In this document: positions 35,767-43,787 of the stretch, one piece after another
How positions within the stretch are numbered: the stretch's first letter is position 1
How the letters are laid out: each line of letters starts with the position of its first letter
From: Pseudovibrio axinellae
GTDB taxonomy: Bacteria > Pseudomonadota > Alphaproteobacteria > Rhizobiales > Stappiaceae
Length of the DNA stretch: 64,000 bases
Assembly: GCF_900110875.1 (NCBI RefSeq)
Contig: NZ_FOFM01000003.1
Coordinates: 248,001 to 312,000, forward strand
Direction of reading: 5' to 3'
Position numbers and translations under genes: made by a program
The notes under the pieces: model-generated
Databases searched by the model: none
What the model was told of the DNA's origin: nothing
Seen by the model: only the letters and a program-made list of their open reading frames with translations

Positions 35767-36807
35767 ATGATTTCGCGAAGCATCCGATTTTTAGTTTTGG
35801 CACTCTCCTTATCACTCATCCCTACAATCGCATTTTCACAATCGTCACAAGCTAAGGCATCCGATGTCTCCTACGAAGAGGCTGTGAGTTTGTTCGATGC
35901 TGAGCGCTATGAAGAAGCTCTTCCAGCTTTTGAGGCACTAGCCGAGGCGGGAAGTCCGCAAGCAGCACGGCAACTTTCCAAAATGTTTAAGCTGGGATTG
36001 GGAACTTCTGAAGATGTTAATTCTGCAATTGATTGGGGTATAAAAGCGCAGAAATTGGAGGGAAAAGGGATTATCGACGCCTACGCATCTCTTTTCGTTG
36101 AAAACGTTGGATTGGAAACCAAGTTTAACGAACATGTTCTTGCTATTCATTTGCAAGGTGTGTTCGCGCTACACCCATTGGCTGATAATTTTGATGAAAA
36201 AATACGGATCGAGATTAGATCCTACAAATATAATTTTGAGCATTTTCAAGGCCCTGCTCGTGACTTCTACACAGCGCTTGCCCTAAGTTTTGAATTCTTT
36301 TCAAGTGAGCAGAAGCTAGACATTGCTGAGTTGGCATATAACTTACGTATTCCTGATCATCAAAAAATATATGACCAATTTGCTTTCACTTTTAAGTTTT
36401 ATGAAGAAATAATAAGAAAAATGGAAGGCAAGCCAGAGAAATATTCTAGCAAATACGATAATGACTATCTGGATAAGTTAAAAAATCAATTTCAGGCTTA
36501 TATTACACGTCTAAATCAAGGTTTGCTAAAAGCGCTCCCCCGTGAAAGATTCTTGGAAACGTATGCGAGGAAAGGCACCCCAGCAGCGCAATGGGAGCTT
36601 GGGAGAGGCATATTTTTGGGCAACCCCTTCCCCAAAGATGAACTCTGCGGTTTATCATGGATGACAGCAGCATTATTGAACGGAGGTGGGAATTGGGCAG
36701 AATTTGAGGGATACGCGAAAACTACATCCCACCTCACGCAGCAAGTGATATTTGATAAAGTGCAAGCAAGTATTGCCTCAGACTATAGTGAATCGCCATG
36801 TTCATAG
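35767..36807 (+). CDS. Secreted SEL1/TPR-like repeat protein, function unknown
   Basis: A protein of about 346 aa. MISRSIRFLVLALSLSLIPT and TIAFSQSS form a signal peptide, so it is likely periplasmic. EEAVSLFDAERYEEALPAFE and LAEAGSPQAARQLSKMFKLG are SEL1-like helical repeats, and GTPAAQWELGRGIFLG near residue 285 is another. The middle (FNEHVLAIHLQGVFALHPLA and the following 120 residues) has no match I recognise. The gene is clearly richer in A and T than its neighbours, which suggests recent transfer. The start at 35767 is chosen for the signal peptide; the frame is open 19 codons further. Confidence 0.75.
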   Translation: MISRSIRFLVLALSLSLIPTIAFSQSSQAKASDVSYEEAVSLFDAERYEEALPAFEALAEAGSPQAARQLSKMFKLGLGTSEDVNSAIDWGIKAQKLEGKGIIDAYASLFVENVGLETKFNEHVLAIHLQGVFALHPLADNFDEKIRIEIRSYKYNFEHFQGPARDFYTALALSFEFFSSEQKLDIAELAYNLRIPDHQKIYDQFAFTFKFYEEIIRKMEGKPEKYSSKYDNDYLDKLKNQFQAYITRLNQGLLKALPRERFLETYARKGTPAAQWELGRGIFLGNPFPKDELCGLSWMTAALLNGGGNWAEFEGYAKTTSHLTQQVIFDKVQASIASDYSESPCS

Positions 36808-36999
36808 CATGGATACTCTAATCTTCCAGCTATGCAGTAAACACAAGATATAGCCGGGTCATGCGGTGGCCGCACAACCAAGAGTCACTCTATAACCGAC
36901 ATAGCCTGCCGTCCCGTTGACTCTCTGCTTATAGGCGGACAGATGGCGGGCTACTCCGCGGCAAAGTTTACCTTGCAAAATCTTGGAGGAACACCACCG

Positions 37000-37290
37000 A
37001 TGCCAGATACCATTCCACTCCCAGAGGGCCTTGAGCGCGAGCTGCTGATTGTTCTTATGGAGGAATGCGCCGAGGTGCAGCAGCAGGTCAGTAAGATATT
37101 GCGTTTTGGGGCGCATGTAACCGGTACAGATCAAGTACGACCCAACTCTGAACTTCTAGCAGCTGAGGTTGGGGACCTGACACATATGATTCAAAGATGC
37201 ATTGAGATTGGTCTGTTCTCTGCCAAAGACGTGGAAACGGCGGCAGAAGAAAAACGTACCAAACTAAACCGCTATCTGAGGTTCGGGTAA
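37000..37290 (+). CDS. MazG-like (all-alpha NTP pyrophosphatase superfamily) protein
   Basis: A 96-aa protein. MEECAEVQQQVSKILRFG supplies the Glu-Glu-x-x-Glu metal motif, and NSELLAAEVGDLTHMIQRCI the second Glu-x-x-Asp motif of the MazG/dUTPase-2 superfamily. Members hydrolyse nucleoside triphosphates to monophosphates, often for pool cleaning. A GGAGG lies about 10 bases before the ATG at 37000, so the 19 upstream codons are left out. It stands alone ahead of the cys operon. Confidence 0.75.
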   Translation: MPDTIPLPEGLERELLIVLMEECAEVQQQVSKILRFGAHVTGTDQVRPNSELLAAEVGDLTHMIQRCIEIGLFSAKDVETAAEEKRTKLNRYLRFG

Positions 37291-37503
37291 CGATGTTTTG
37301 CATGAAGTGACACGTGTATTGGAATATTTTTCTTGTATCGCCGTGATCTTCTCGTCTGTCGCGCATCACAGACTTGCTGCTTTTCGCATCCAGAAAAAAA
37401 TCTTTTCTACTTCCAGTCAAAGCTTTGGAACGCCATACCGGGCTAATAACGGCGCCAGCCACTAAACTCTCATCAAATGATCCCAGAACGCCCGGAGAGC
37501 GCA

Positions 37504-38973
37504 ATGGCCTTGGTAGAGAGCTTTGAAACACACCACGACGAAAGCAACAAGCTTGCTGTCTTCCCAACCTTTCATAAGGTGGAAGGCAAAATGGTTGTTG
37601 TCGTTGGCTGTGGTGATGAAGCTGCTGCAAAAGTAAGGCTGCTTGCGCAAACCAAAGCCCACATCCGGGTGGTCAGCCAAAACCGCCCTAGCGAGGAGCT
37701 GGCTGATGCCGTCGCCAAAGCTGATGGTGTCTTCATCTTAAGCAAGTTTAACCCAGCCTATCTGGGAGGTGCCGCTCTCGTTTTTGCTGCCACAGATGAA
37801 GAACAGCTGGACCGTGAGATTGTAGAGGCCGCTCGCGAGATGGGCATTCCGGTTAATGCAGTGGATCGCCCTGAGCTTTGTGATTTTTACACCGGCGCAA
37901 TGGTCAACCGCGCTCCTGTGGCGGTGGCCATCACCTCAACAGGTGTCGGCCCGGTTTATGCCCGCCACATCCGCGCACAGGTAGAAGCAATGCTACCACG
38001 CGAGGCCGGTCAGCTTGCGCGGCTGGCAGAAAGCTTCCGCAGCACCGTTGGCAAGCTGATGCCCGCTGCAATTGCGCGCCGTCGTTTTTGGGCTGAATTT
38101 TTTTCAGGCTCAGTTGCTGCAAACACATTTGCAGGTGAAACGCAAAAGGCACTCACCGAAGCGCATCGCTTGCTCAACAGCAAACAGGACAAGCGGGGAT
38201 ATGTCTGGCTCGTTGGTGCTGGCCCGGGAGCTGAAGATTTGCTGACCCTACGCGCACAACGCGTTTTGCAGGAAGCCGATGTGATTTTTTATGATGCACT
38301 GGTCCCTGATGAGGTTGTCTCCATGGGCCGCCGCGATGCAACACGCATCAACGTAGGAAAACGCAAAGGCGCGCACACTTCAACGCAAACGCAAATCAAC
38401 CAGTTATTAGTCGCCGCCGCAAAGTCCGGTAAGCGCGTTGTGCGCCTGAAAGCAGGCGACCCAATGGTGTTTGGCAGGGCTGGTGAAGAGATATTGGCCT
38501 TGCGTGAACATGGCGTTGATTTTGAGGTTGTCCCCGGTGTGACAGCAGCGTTCGCAGCTGCCGCAAGTGCTCAAATTCCGCTGACATTACGTGGTGTTGC
38601 CTCATCCTTGGTCTTCGCAACGGGACACGATCAGCACGGAGATACTCTCCCGGACTGGGCAGAAATGGCGCTCAATGGAGCGACAACTGCTGTTTACATG
38701 GGGCGGAGCGTTGCTGGCAAAGTAGCCGCCTTGCTGGTCAGTGCTGGAATGGATTTATCCACGCCGGTAATGGCGATTGAAAACGCTGCCCAAACAAAAG
38801 AACGCAACTTTGCAGGAACCCTGCAAGACCTCTGTGACTTTGAGCACCATGACAGTGTCAACGGACCCACACTTATCGTCATTGGTAAGGCTGTGGCCCA
38901 CGCAGACCAGTCGCGCTCACTACCTCTAAGCCCTTATAAAAATACAAGTTTACCGGCTGTTGTTGCAGCCTAG
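37504..38973 (+). CDS. cysG: Siroheme synthase (uroporphyrinogen-III C-methyltransferase / precorrin-2 dehydrogenase / ferrochelatase)
   Basis: A fused enzyme of about 489 aa that turns uroporphyrinogen III into siroheme, the cofactor of the sulfite reductase encoded three genes on. The N-terminal dehydrogenase/chelatase part has MVVVVGCGDEAAAKVRLLAQ and the VDRPELCDFYTGAMVNRAPV region. The C-terminal methyltransferase has GYVWLVGAGPGAEDLLTLRA, VVRLKAGDPMVFGRAGEEIL and VVPGVTAAFAAAASAQIPLT. The ATG at 37504 has GGAG 7-10 bases upstream; the one at 37477 lacks a site. First gene of the sulfur operon. Confidence 0.95.
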   Translation: MALVESFETHHDESNKLAVFPTFHKVEGKMVVVVGCGDEAAAKVRLLAQTKAHIRVVSQNRPSEELADAVAKADGVFILSKFNPAYLGGAALVFAATDEEQLDREIVEAAREMGIPVNAVDRPELCDFYTGAMVNRAPVAVAITSTGVGPVYARHIRAQVEAMLPREAGQLARLAESFRSTVGKLMPAAIARRRFWAEFFSGSVAANTFAGETQKALTEAHRLLNSKQDKRGYVWLVGAGPGAEDLLTLRAQRVLQEADVIFYDALVPDEVVSMGRRDATRINVGKRKGAHTSTQTQINQLLVAAAKSGKRVVRLKAGDPMVFGRAGEEILALREHGVDFEVVPGVTAAFAAAASAQIPLTLRGVASSLVFATGHDQHGDTLPDWAEMALNGATTAVYMGRSVAGKVAALLVSAGMDLSTPVMAIENAAQTKERNFAGTLQDLCDFEHHDSVNGPTLIVIGKAVAHADQSRSLPLSPYKNTSLPAVVAA

Positions 38974-38984
38974 GGAGACCCCTG

Positions 38985-39290
38985 ATGAAAACTATTACCG
39001 CCAATAGACTGGTCGATGGTGATGTCGTTTGGCTCGGACGCAACGGAGATTGGGTCGAGTTTGTTGAGGCTGCATGGATTCTTAATTCTGAGGAAGAAAT
39101 GCGCGCTGCAGAAGAATTCGCCAAAGCAGGTGAAGCAAGCCAATACGTTCTGGGGACCTATGCAATAGACCTGGAGCTGAAAGACGGCCACCTGCAGCCA
39201 ACGGCCTTAAAAGAACGCATTCGGGCAAAGGGCCCAACCACCCGTCTTGATCTTGGTAAACAGGCCCAACGACTTCTACGCTCTGCGTAA
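38985..39290 (+). CDS. DUF2849 domain protein
   Basis: A 101-aa protein without signal peptide. MKTITANRLVDGDVVWLGRN and YAIDLELKDGHLQPTALKER are typical of DUF2849, a short family found almost only between cysG and cysI in alphaproteobacteria. The biochemical role is not known; position suggests a part in sulfite reduction or siroheme handling. It lies 11 bases after cysG and 24 bases before cysI. Confidence 0.88.
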   Translation: MKTITANRLVDGDVVWLGRNGDWVEFVEAAWILNSEEEMRAAEEFAKAGEASQYVLGTYAIDLELKDGHLQPTALKERIRAKGPTTRLDLGKQAQRLLRSA

Positions 39291-39314
39291 GTCCCTTTAA
39301 ATTCAGGAGTTTTC

Positions 39315-40970
39315 ATGTATCGCTACGATGAATTTGATCAGGACTTTGTCGATCAACGCGTCACCCAGTTTGAGGATCAGGTCCGCCGCCGCATGACAGG
39401 TGAGCTGACCGAAGAAGAGTTTAAGCCTCTGCGCTTGATGAATGGTCTCTACCTCCAACTTCACGCCTACATGCTGCGCGTTGCAATTCCTTACGGCACC
39501 ATCAACGCCCGTCAAATGCGTAAACTTGCTGATATCGCAAGGACTTATGATAGAGGCTACGGCCATTTCACCACGCGTCAGAACATTCAGTTCAACTGGC
39601 CAAAGCTCTCCGATACGCCAAAAATCCTGCGCGAATTGGCCGATGTTGAAATGCACGCCATCCAAACATCCGGCAACTGTATTCGCAACGTAACGTCCGA
39701 CCAGTTTGCAGGCGCAGCAGCTGACGAATTCGCAGACCCGCGCGTTTATGCAGAGATTTTACGGCAATGGTCATCTCTGCACCCTGAGTTTCTCTTTCTG
39801 CCACGCAAATTCAAAATTGCGATCACGGGAGCGGAACAGGACCGTGCTGCTGTACAGGTGCACGATATTGGCCTGCAGTTGACCCAGAATGAAGACGGGG
39901 ACATCGGGTTTGTTGTCTTCGTTGGGGGGGGATTGGGACGTACGCCAATGGTTGGTCGTAAGGTACGGGATTTCCTACCGGAAAACGATTTGCTTGCTTA
40001 CAGCGAGGCGATCCTACGCGTTTATAACCGCTATGGTCGTCGCGATAATAAGTACAAGGCGCGCATCAAAATCCTGGTTCATGAAACCGGTCTTGAAGAG
40101 CTGAAGCAGGACATTGAAACTGAGTTCGAAGCCACTAAAAATGGCATTTTGGACCTACCTCATAATGAGATTGAGCGTATCAATGAGTACTTTGCTCCGC
40201 CCTCATTTGAGGTCCTTCCAAGCATAAGCACAGAGCTGGAATCAGCAAAACGTGATAACCGCGATCTGGCGTTGTTCGCCAGCCGCAATCTTCATGCTCA
40301 TAAAGCAGCAGGTTATACATCTGTTACCATTTCGCTGAAACCCATCGGCGGCGCGCCGGGGGATGCGACTGCAGAGCAGATGGACGTAATTGCTGATTTG
40401 GCAGAAAGATTTGGTCATGATGAGCTGCGCGTAACACACGAACAGAATCTGGTTCTGCCGCATGTAAAACTAAAAGATGTTCCCCTCATCTTTAAGGTGT
40501 TGAAAGCCAATGACCTGGCAGACGCAAATGCAGGCCTGATAACGGACATGATCGCATGTCCCGGTCTGGATTACTGTGCTCTTGCCAACGCTCGTTCTAT
40601 TCCTATTGCACAGGAAATATCGAAACGTTTTGAAGAAGTTAAGCGCAAAAATGAGATCGGCGATCTTAAGCTGAAAATCTCAGGCTGCATCAATGCATGT
40701 GGTCACCATCATGTAGGACACATTGGTATTTTGGGGGTCGACCGAAAAGGTGAAGAGCTCTATCAAATTACCCTAGGAGGGTCGGCAGACCAAAATACGT
40801 CGATCGGTAAGATTATTGGCCGCGGTTTTCCGGAGGCCGAAATCACTGATGCTGTTGAGATTGTTGTAGACACTTATCTGGTCAATCGTCTGGATTCAGA
40901 AGAAAGCTTCATTGAGGCTTACCGGCGATTGGGGGATCAACCGTTTAAGGATGCTCTATATGGAGCATAG
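39315..40970 (+). CDS. cysI: Sulfite reductase hemoprotein (nitrite/sulfite reductase family)
   Basis: A 551-aa siroheme/4Fe-4S enzyme that reduces sulfite to sulfide. The duplicated ferredoxin-reductase-like halves are visible (GYGHFTTRQNIQFNWPKLSD and RFGHDELRVTHEQNLVLPHV). The cluster and siroheme cysteines are in MIACPGLDYCALANARS and KLKISGCINACGHHHVGHIG, the Cys-x5-Cys plus Cys-x3-Cys arrangement. No CysJ flavoprotein is present, so the electron donor is probably ferredoxin or another reductase. It ends overlapping cysH by 11 bases, which indicates tight coupling. Confidence 0.95.
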   Translation: MYRYDEFDQDFVDQRVTQFEDQVRRRMTGELTEEEFKPLRLMNGLYLQLHAYMLRVAIPYGTINARQMRKLADIARTYDRGYGHFTTRQNIQFNWPKLSDTPKILRELADVEMHAIQTSGNCIRNVTSDQFAGAAADEFADPRVYAEILRQWSSLHPEFLFLPRKFKIAITGAEQDRAAVQVHDIGLQLTQNEDGDIGFVVFVGGGLGRTPMVGRKVRDFLPENDLLAYSEAILRVYNRYGRRDNKYKARIKILVHETGLEELKQDIETEFEATKNGILDLPHNEIERINEYFAPPSFEVLPSISTELESAKRDNRDLALFASRNLHAHKAAGYTSVTISLKPIGGAPGDATAEQMDVIADLAERFGHDELRVTHEQNLVLPHVKLKDVPLIFKVLKANDLADANAGLITDMIACPGLDYCALANARSIPIAQEISKRFEEVKRKNEIGDLKLKISGCINACGHHHVGHIGILGVDRKGEELYQITLGGSADQNTSIGKIIGRGFPEAEITDAVEIVVDTYLVNRLDSEESFIEAYRRLGDQPFKDALYGA

Positions 40971-41721
40971 TCAGATACATACAGAGACAAATGAACTTGA
41001 GCGACGGTGGGCATCACAAGCCAAACTTCTCAATCACATGTACGCTGGGCGCGACGCTCGCTCTGTTTTGGAACATGTTTTGAGCCAGCAGTTCGATGGT
41101 GAGGTGGCATTGGTGTCGTCCTTCGGCGCTGACAGTTCTGTGTTACTTCATATGGTCTCGCAAATAGACCCAAAGACACCTGTATTGTTCGTCGATACCG
41201 GAAAGCTCTTTGGCGAGACAAACCTGTACCGCACGCAACTTGTTGAACAACTTGGCCTTTTGGATGTCAGGGCGATCACGCCGAAAGTAGACGACCTGAC
41301 TGAAAAAGACCCTAAAGGTGCCCTTTGGGCAGAAAATACCGATGCGTGTTGTCATATCCGTAAAGTGGTTCCATTGGCCAATGCTTTGAGTGGGTTTTCT
41401 GCGTGGATTTCAGGGCGAAAACGCTTTCAGGCTGTGACACGTTCAGACCTTGACTTTTTTGAGGTTGAGGAAGGCCGCATCAAGGTCAATCCGCTGGCAA
41501 ACTGGACAGCGAGCCAAGTGCTTGCCTATGCGAAGGATAACGGCTTGCCTCCACATCCACTTGTCGCAGAAGGGTATCCCTCGGTTGGCTGCATGCCGTG
41601 CACGGATAAGGTAGCTTCTGGTGAAGATCCCCGCGCAGGTCGCTGGCGTGGTCAAGATAAAACAGAATGCGGCATACATTTCTCAAGTGCGTCCACGGGC
41701 GGCGCAGCCCACAGCATCTGA
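40960..41721 (+). CDS. cysH: Adenylyl-sulfate (APS) reductase, CysH family
   Basis: A 253-aa enzyme that reduces activated sulfate to sulfite. VSSFGADSSVLLHMVSQIDP is the PP-loop-like nucleotide site. The Cys pair in TDACCHIRKVVPL and the Cys-x2-Cys in SVGCMPCTDKVASGED are the four ligands of the 4Fe-4S cluster that marks APS reductases rather than PAPS reductases; the final catalytic Cys is in KTECGIH. The ATG at 40960 overlaps cysI and replaces the upstream part of the open frame, which is cysI coding sequence read in another frame. Confidence 0.94.
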   Translation: MEHSQIHTETNELERRWASQAKLLNHMYAGRDARSVLEHVLSQQFDGEVALVSSFGADSSVLLHMVSQIDPKTPVLFVDTGKLFGETNLYRTQLVEQLGLLDVRAITPKVDDLTEKDPKGALWAENTDACCHIRKVVPLANALSGFSAWISGRKRFQAVTRSDLDFFEVEEGRIKVNPLANWTASQVLAYAKDNGLPPHPLVAEGYPSVGCMPCTDKVASGEDPRAGRWRGQDKTECGIHFSSASTGGAAHSI

Positions 41722-41728
41722 GGCTCAA

Positions 41729-42259
41729 ATGACAACAGAACTTAATAAGACCGCAGAGGTTTTTAAAGACGGCAAGATCGAAACTGACGTCTGGCGCTAC
41801 ATCACCGATGATGAAGAACTTCCTGCAAACGGAAAGCTCATTTTCTCTCTGGAGCGTTTTCTGCAAAAAGAGCAGGAGCTGAAGAAAACCAATACTGTTT
41901 TGGGTGTTGTTTTGAGAGCAGGGGAGAAAGCCGAGGCCCTGAAGGATCACCTCGATACTCTTGAGTTAGTCGCAGTCGATTTTCCTAGTTTTGCAGATGG
42001 TCGCAGTTTTTCTGCTGCGCGGATACTACGCGATACCTTGGGGTATGCCGGAGAAATTCGGGCAGTTGGTCCATTCATTTTGGATCAGATTGGCTTTATG
42101 GCTCGCTGCGGGATCAACAGCTATGCACTTGATAACCCTAGATTAAAGGCAGATTTAGTAGCAGGAAACCTCAATGAGGTAACAGCCTATACTCAACCCG
42201 TTTTTGCACGAAAAGAAGCACCTGCTGGGACAAGACCATGGGCACGTCGCCCAGTTTAA
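41729..42259 (+). CDS. DUF934 domain protein of the sulfur-assimilation operon
   Basis: A 176-aa protein. FPSFADGRSFSAARILRDTL and GEIRAVGPFILDQIGFMARC with INSYALDN are the signatures of DUF934 (sometimes called CysX-like), which nearly always accompanies cysH/cysI in alpha- and betaproteobacteria. Its precise function is unknown. It starts 7 bases after cysH. The end is followed by a bidirectional terminator. Confidence 0.9.
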   Translation: MTTELNKTAEVFKDGKIETDVWRYITDDEELPANGKLIFSLERFLQKEQELKKTNTVLGVVLRAGEKAEALKDHLDTLELVAVDFPSFADGRSFSAARILRDTLGYAGEIRAVGPFILDQIGFMARCGINSYALDNPRLKADLVAGNLNEVTAYTQPVFARKEAPAGTRPWARRPV

Positions 42260-42265
42260 GAGTTG

Positions 42266-42293
42266 AAAAGGCGGACTAATGATCCGCCTTTTT
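42266..42293. terminator. Bidirectional terminator between the cys operon and the convergent membrane-protein gene
   Basis: AAAAGGCGGA (42266-42275) pairs with TCCGCCTTTT (42283-42292) around a 7-base loop, with A on the left and T on the right. It can therefore stop transcripts from both sides. On the minus strand it comes 5 bases after the second stop codon (42298) of the neighbouring frame but 130 bases after the amber codon at 42424. Confidence 0.92.
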
Positions 42294-42297
42294 CTTG

Positions 42298-43506
42298 CTA
42301 CTGAGCAGGTTGCATACGTTCGTTGCCAGGAACAGAAAGAAGTTTGCGGTTCAACTTAAAGAACAGCCAAACTGTTGCAATTTGAACCGCAATGAATGGC
42401 AGATACAACACGAAGTAACTGATCTACATTGAGCCAACTACACCGAGCTGTACGAGTCCTGCATTGATCACGAAATTTGCGAATACGACGAGAGCAACGC
42501 CAGGGCAAACAAGAGCGTAAGAGCCGGGAGATTTGTCTGGACCAGCAATCCAGCGGTCATAATACCCAACACGCTTCATAACGGACCAGCCAATCAGGGC
42601 AAACAGGATTTGGATTGCAAAAAGGCTGATCAAGAAAACGCAGATTCCACCCGCAGTTACAGGTGTATCTAAGTTATGGGCAAGGCTCATTTTGATGCGG
42701 AAGATTGCTATACCAACAACGGTTAGAAATGGAATGATGATCCAAAGTGTTGGCGTTGTTTCACCAGCTGCTTTGTGTTCCATCATGGAGCGAAAGCCCA
42801 GGATTAGTTTAACGGTTTCCAAAACGATTGCAGAACCAATAAACAAAGCGCTGGCAGCGGTTCCAATTGCCGCAATCACCTTGGTGTGGCTCATTGCAGC
42901 TGGGGCAGAAAACCCAACGCCGATCATCGCAAAAGCAAATACCGAGACCATCTGACCAAGGCTGTTGTTCTTCGCGCAGTCATAACCTCCCTGTGTCACC
43001 ACACGTGAGAAGAAATCCAAGTATATCCGAAACCCCAATACTCCAGCTGAAGCAAATGCGAGTAAGGTTAGAGGTAAGAGTAGTTCACAGACCTTGCAAA
43101 GGCCCGGCACAAGAACAGCGCCAGCGATAATTGCGACGTTAATACTCATCGCAAGCGCGAGAGGGATTGTCATTAACTGGCTTTCTGCATTGGAGTTCTT
43201 CAAATCTATGAAAGATTGAGTGTTTTTCCATCTGGCGAATTCAATGAAGTTCCAGAACAATAGGCGGAAACGCAGAACGGAGAATATAATGATGCCGACC
43301 ACAGCGCCGACGATCAGGGCCTTCATAGCTAACGCACCAGTGTTGAAAGTTTCTGTGACTAGGGCGAAGTTGGCTACCGGAGACCCTTTATGAGGGGGCA
43401 TCCACATAAGGTACATGAAAAAGCTGATTGTCAGCCCACCTGAACCGACTGCAGATAAAAAGTACAGAGGAGAATACCGCTCACCTAAATTGGAAAGATA
43501 ACGCAT
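42298..43506 (-). CDS. Polytopic membrane protein (TsoY/TDT-SLAC1-like), with an in-frame amber codon
   Basis: The frame from ATG 43506 gives 360 aa with nine or so hydrophobic helices (SPLYFLSAVGSGGLTISFFM, ALIVGAVVGIIIFSVLRF, ALAMSINVAIIAGAVLVPGL and others), then TAG at 42424-42426. Directly after, in frame, come 41 codons coding another helix (YFVLYLPFIAVQIATVWLFF) and a basic tail, ending TAG at 42298 right before the terminator. So the full gene is probably about 402 codons and the inner TAG a nonsense change, a programmed stop, or the border to a tiny partner protein. The family placement (tellurite-resistance/SLAC1-like, possibly TsoY) is tentative. Function unknown. Confidence 0.6.
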
Positions 43507-43787
43507 GGGTTATTCCCTAAATGATGGTGTATATTCGTATATTATGAAAATCTAATATTAAAAGAGCAAACTTGTCCGGTCAGTTTAATTTGGATAGGTC
43601 ATTGGAAACTATGAGTAATGTATTTCTGTAGAAAAGCGCTATGCCCCCTGCGACGATCTGTGCATAGGCCTGTGATGTATTTTTCGTTTGTCATGAGAGA
43701 ACAGTAGATGAACATAATTCCGTTTAAACAGAACTAGGTATCGCCTAGCATGGAAAGCTCTCCCGCGATTCTCTGGAGCTGCCCCGA

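Noticed and set aside
42424-42426. Recoding of the internal stop as selenocysteine in the membrane protein
   Set aside because: The codon is TAG, not TGA, and no SECIS-like stem-loop directly behind it was evident.
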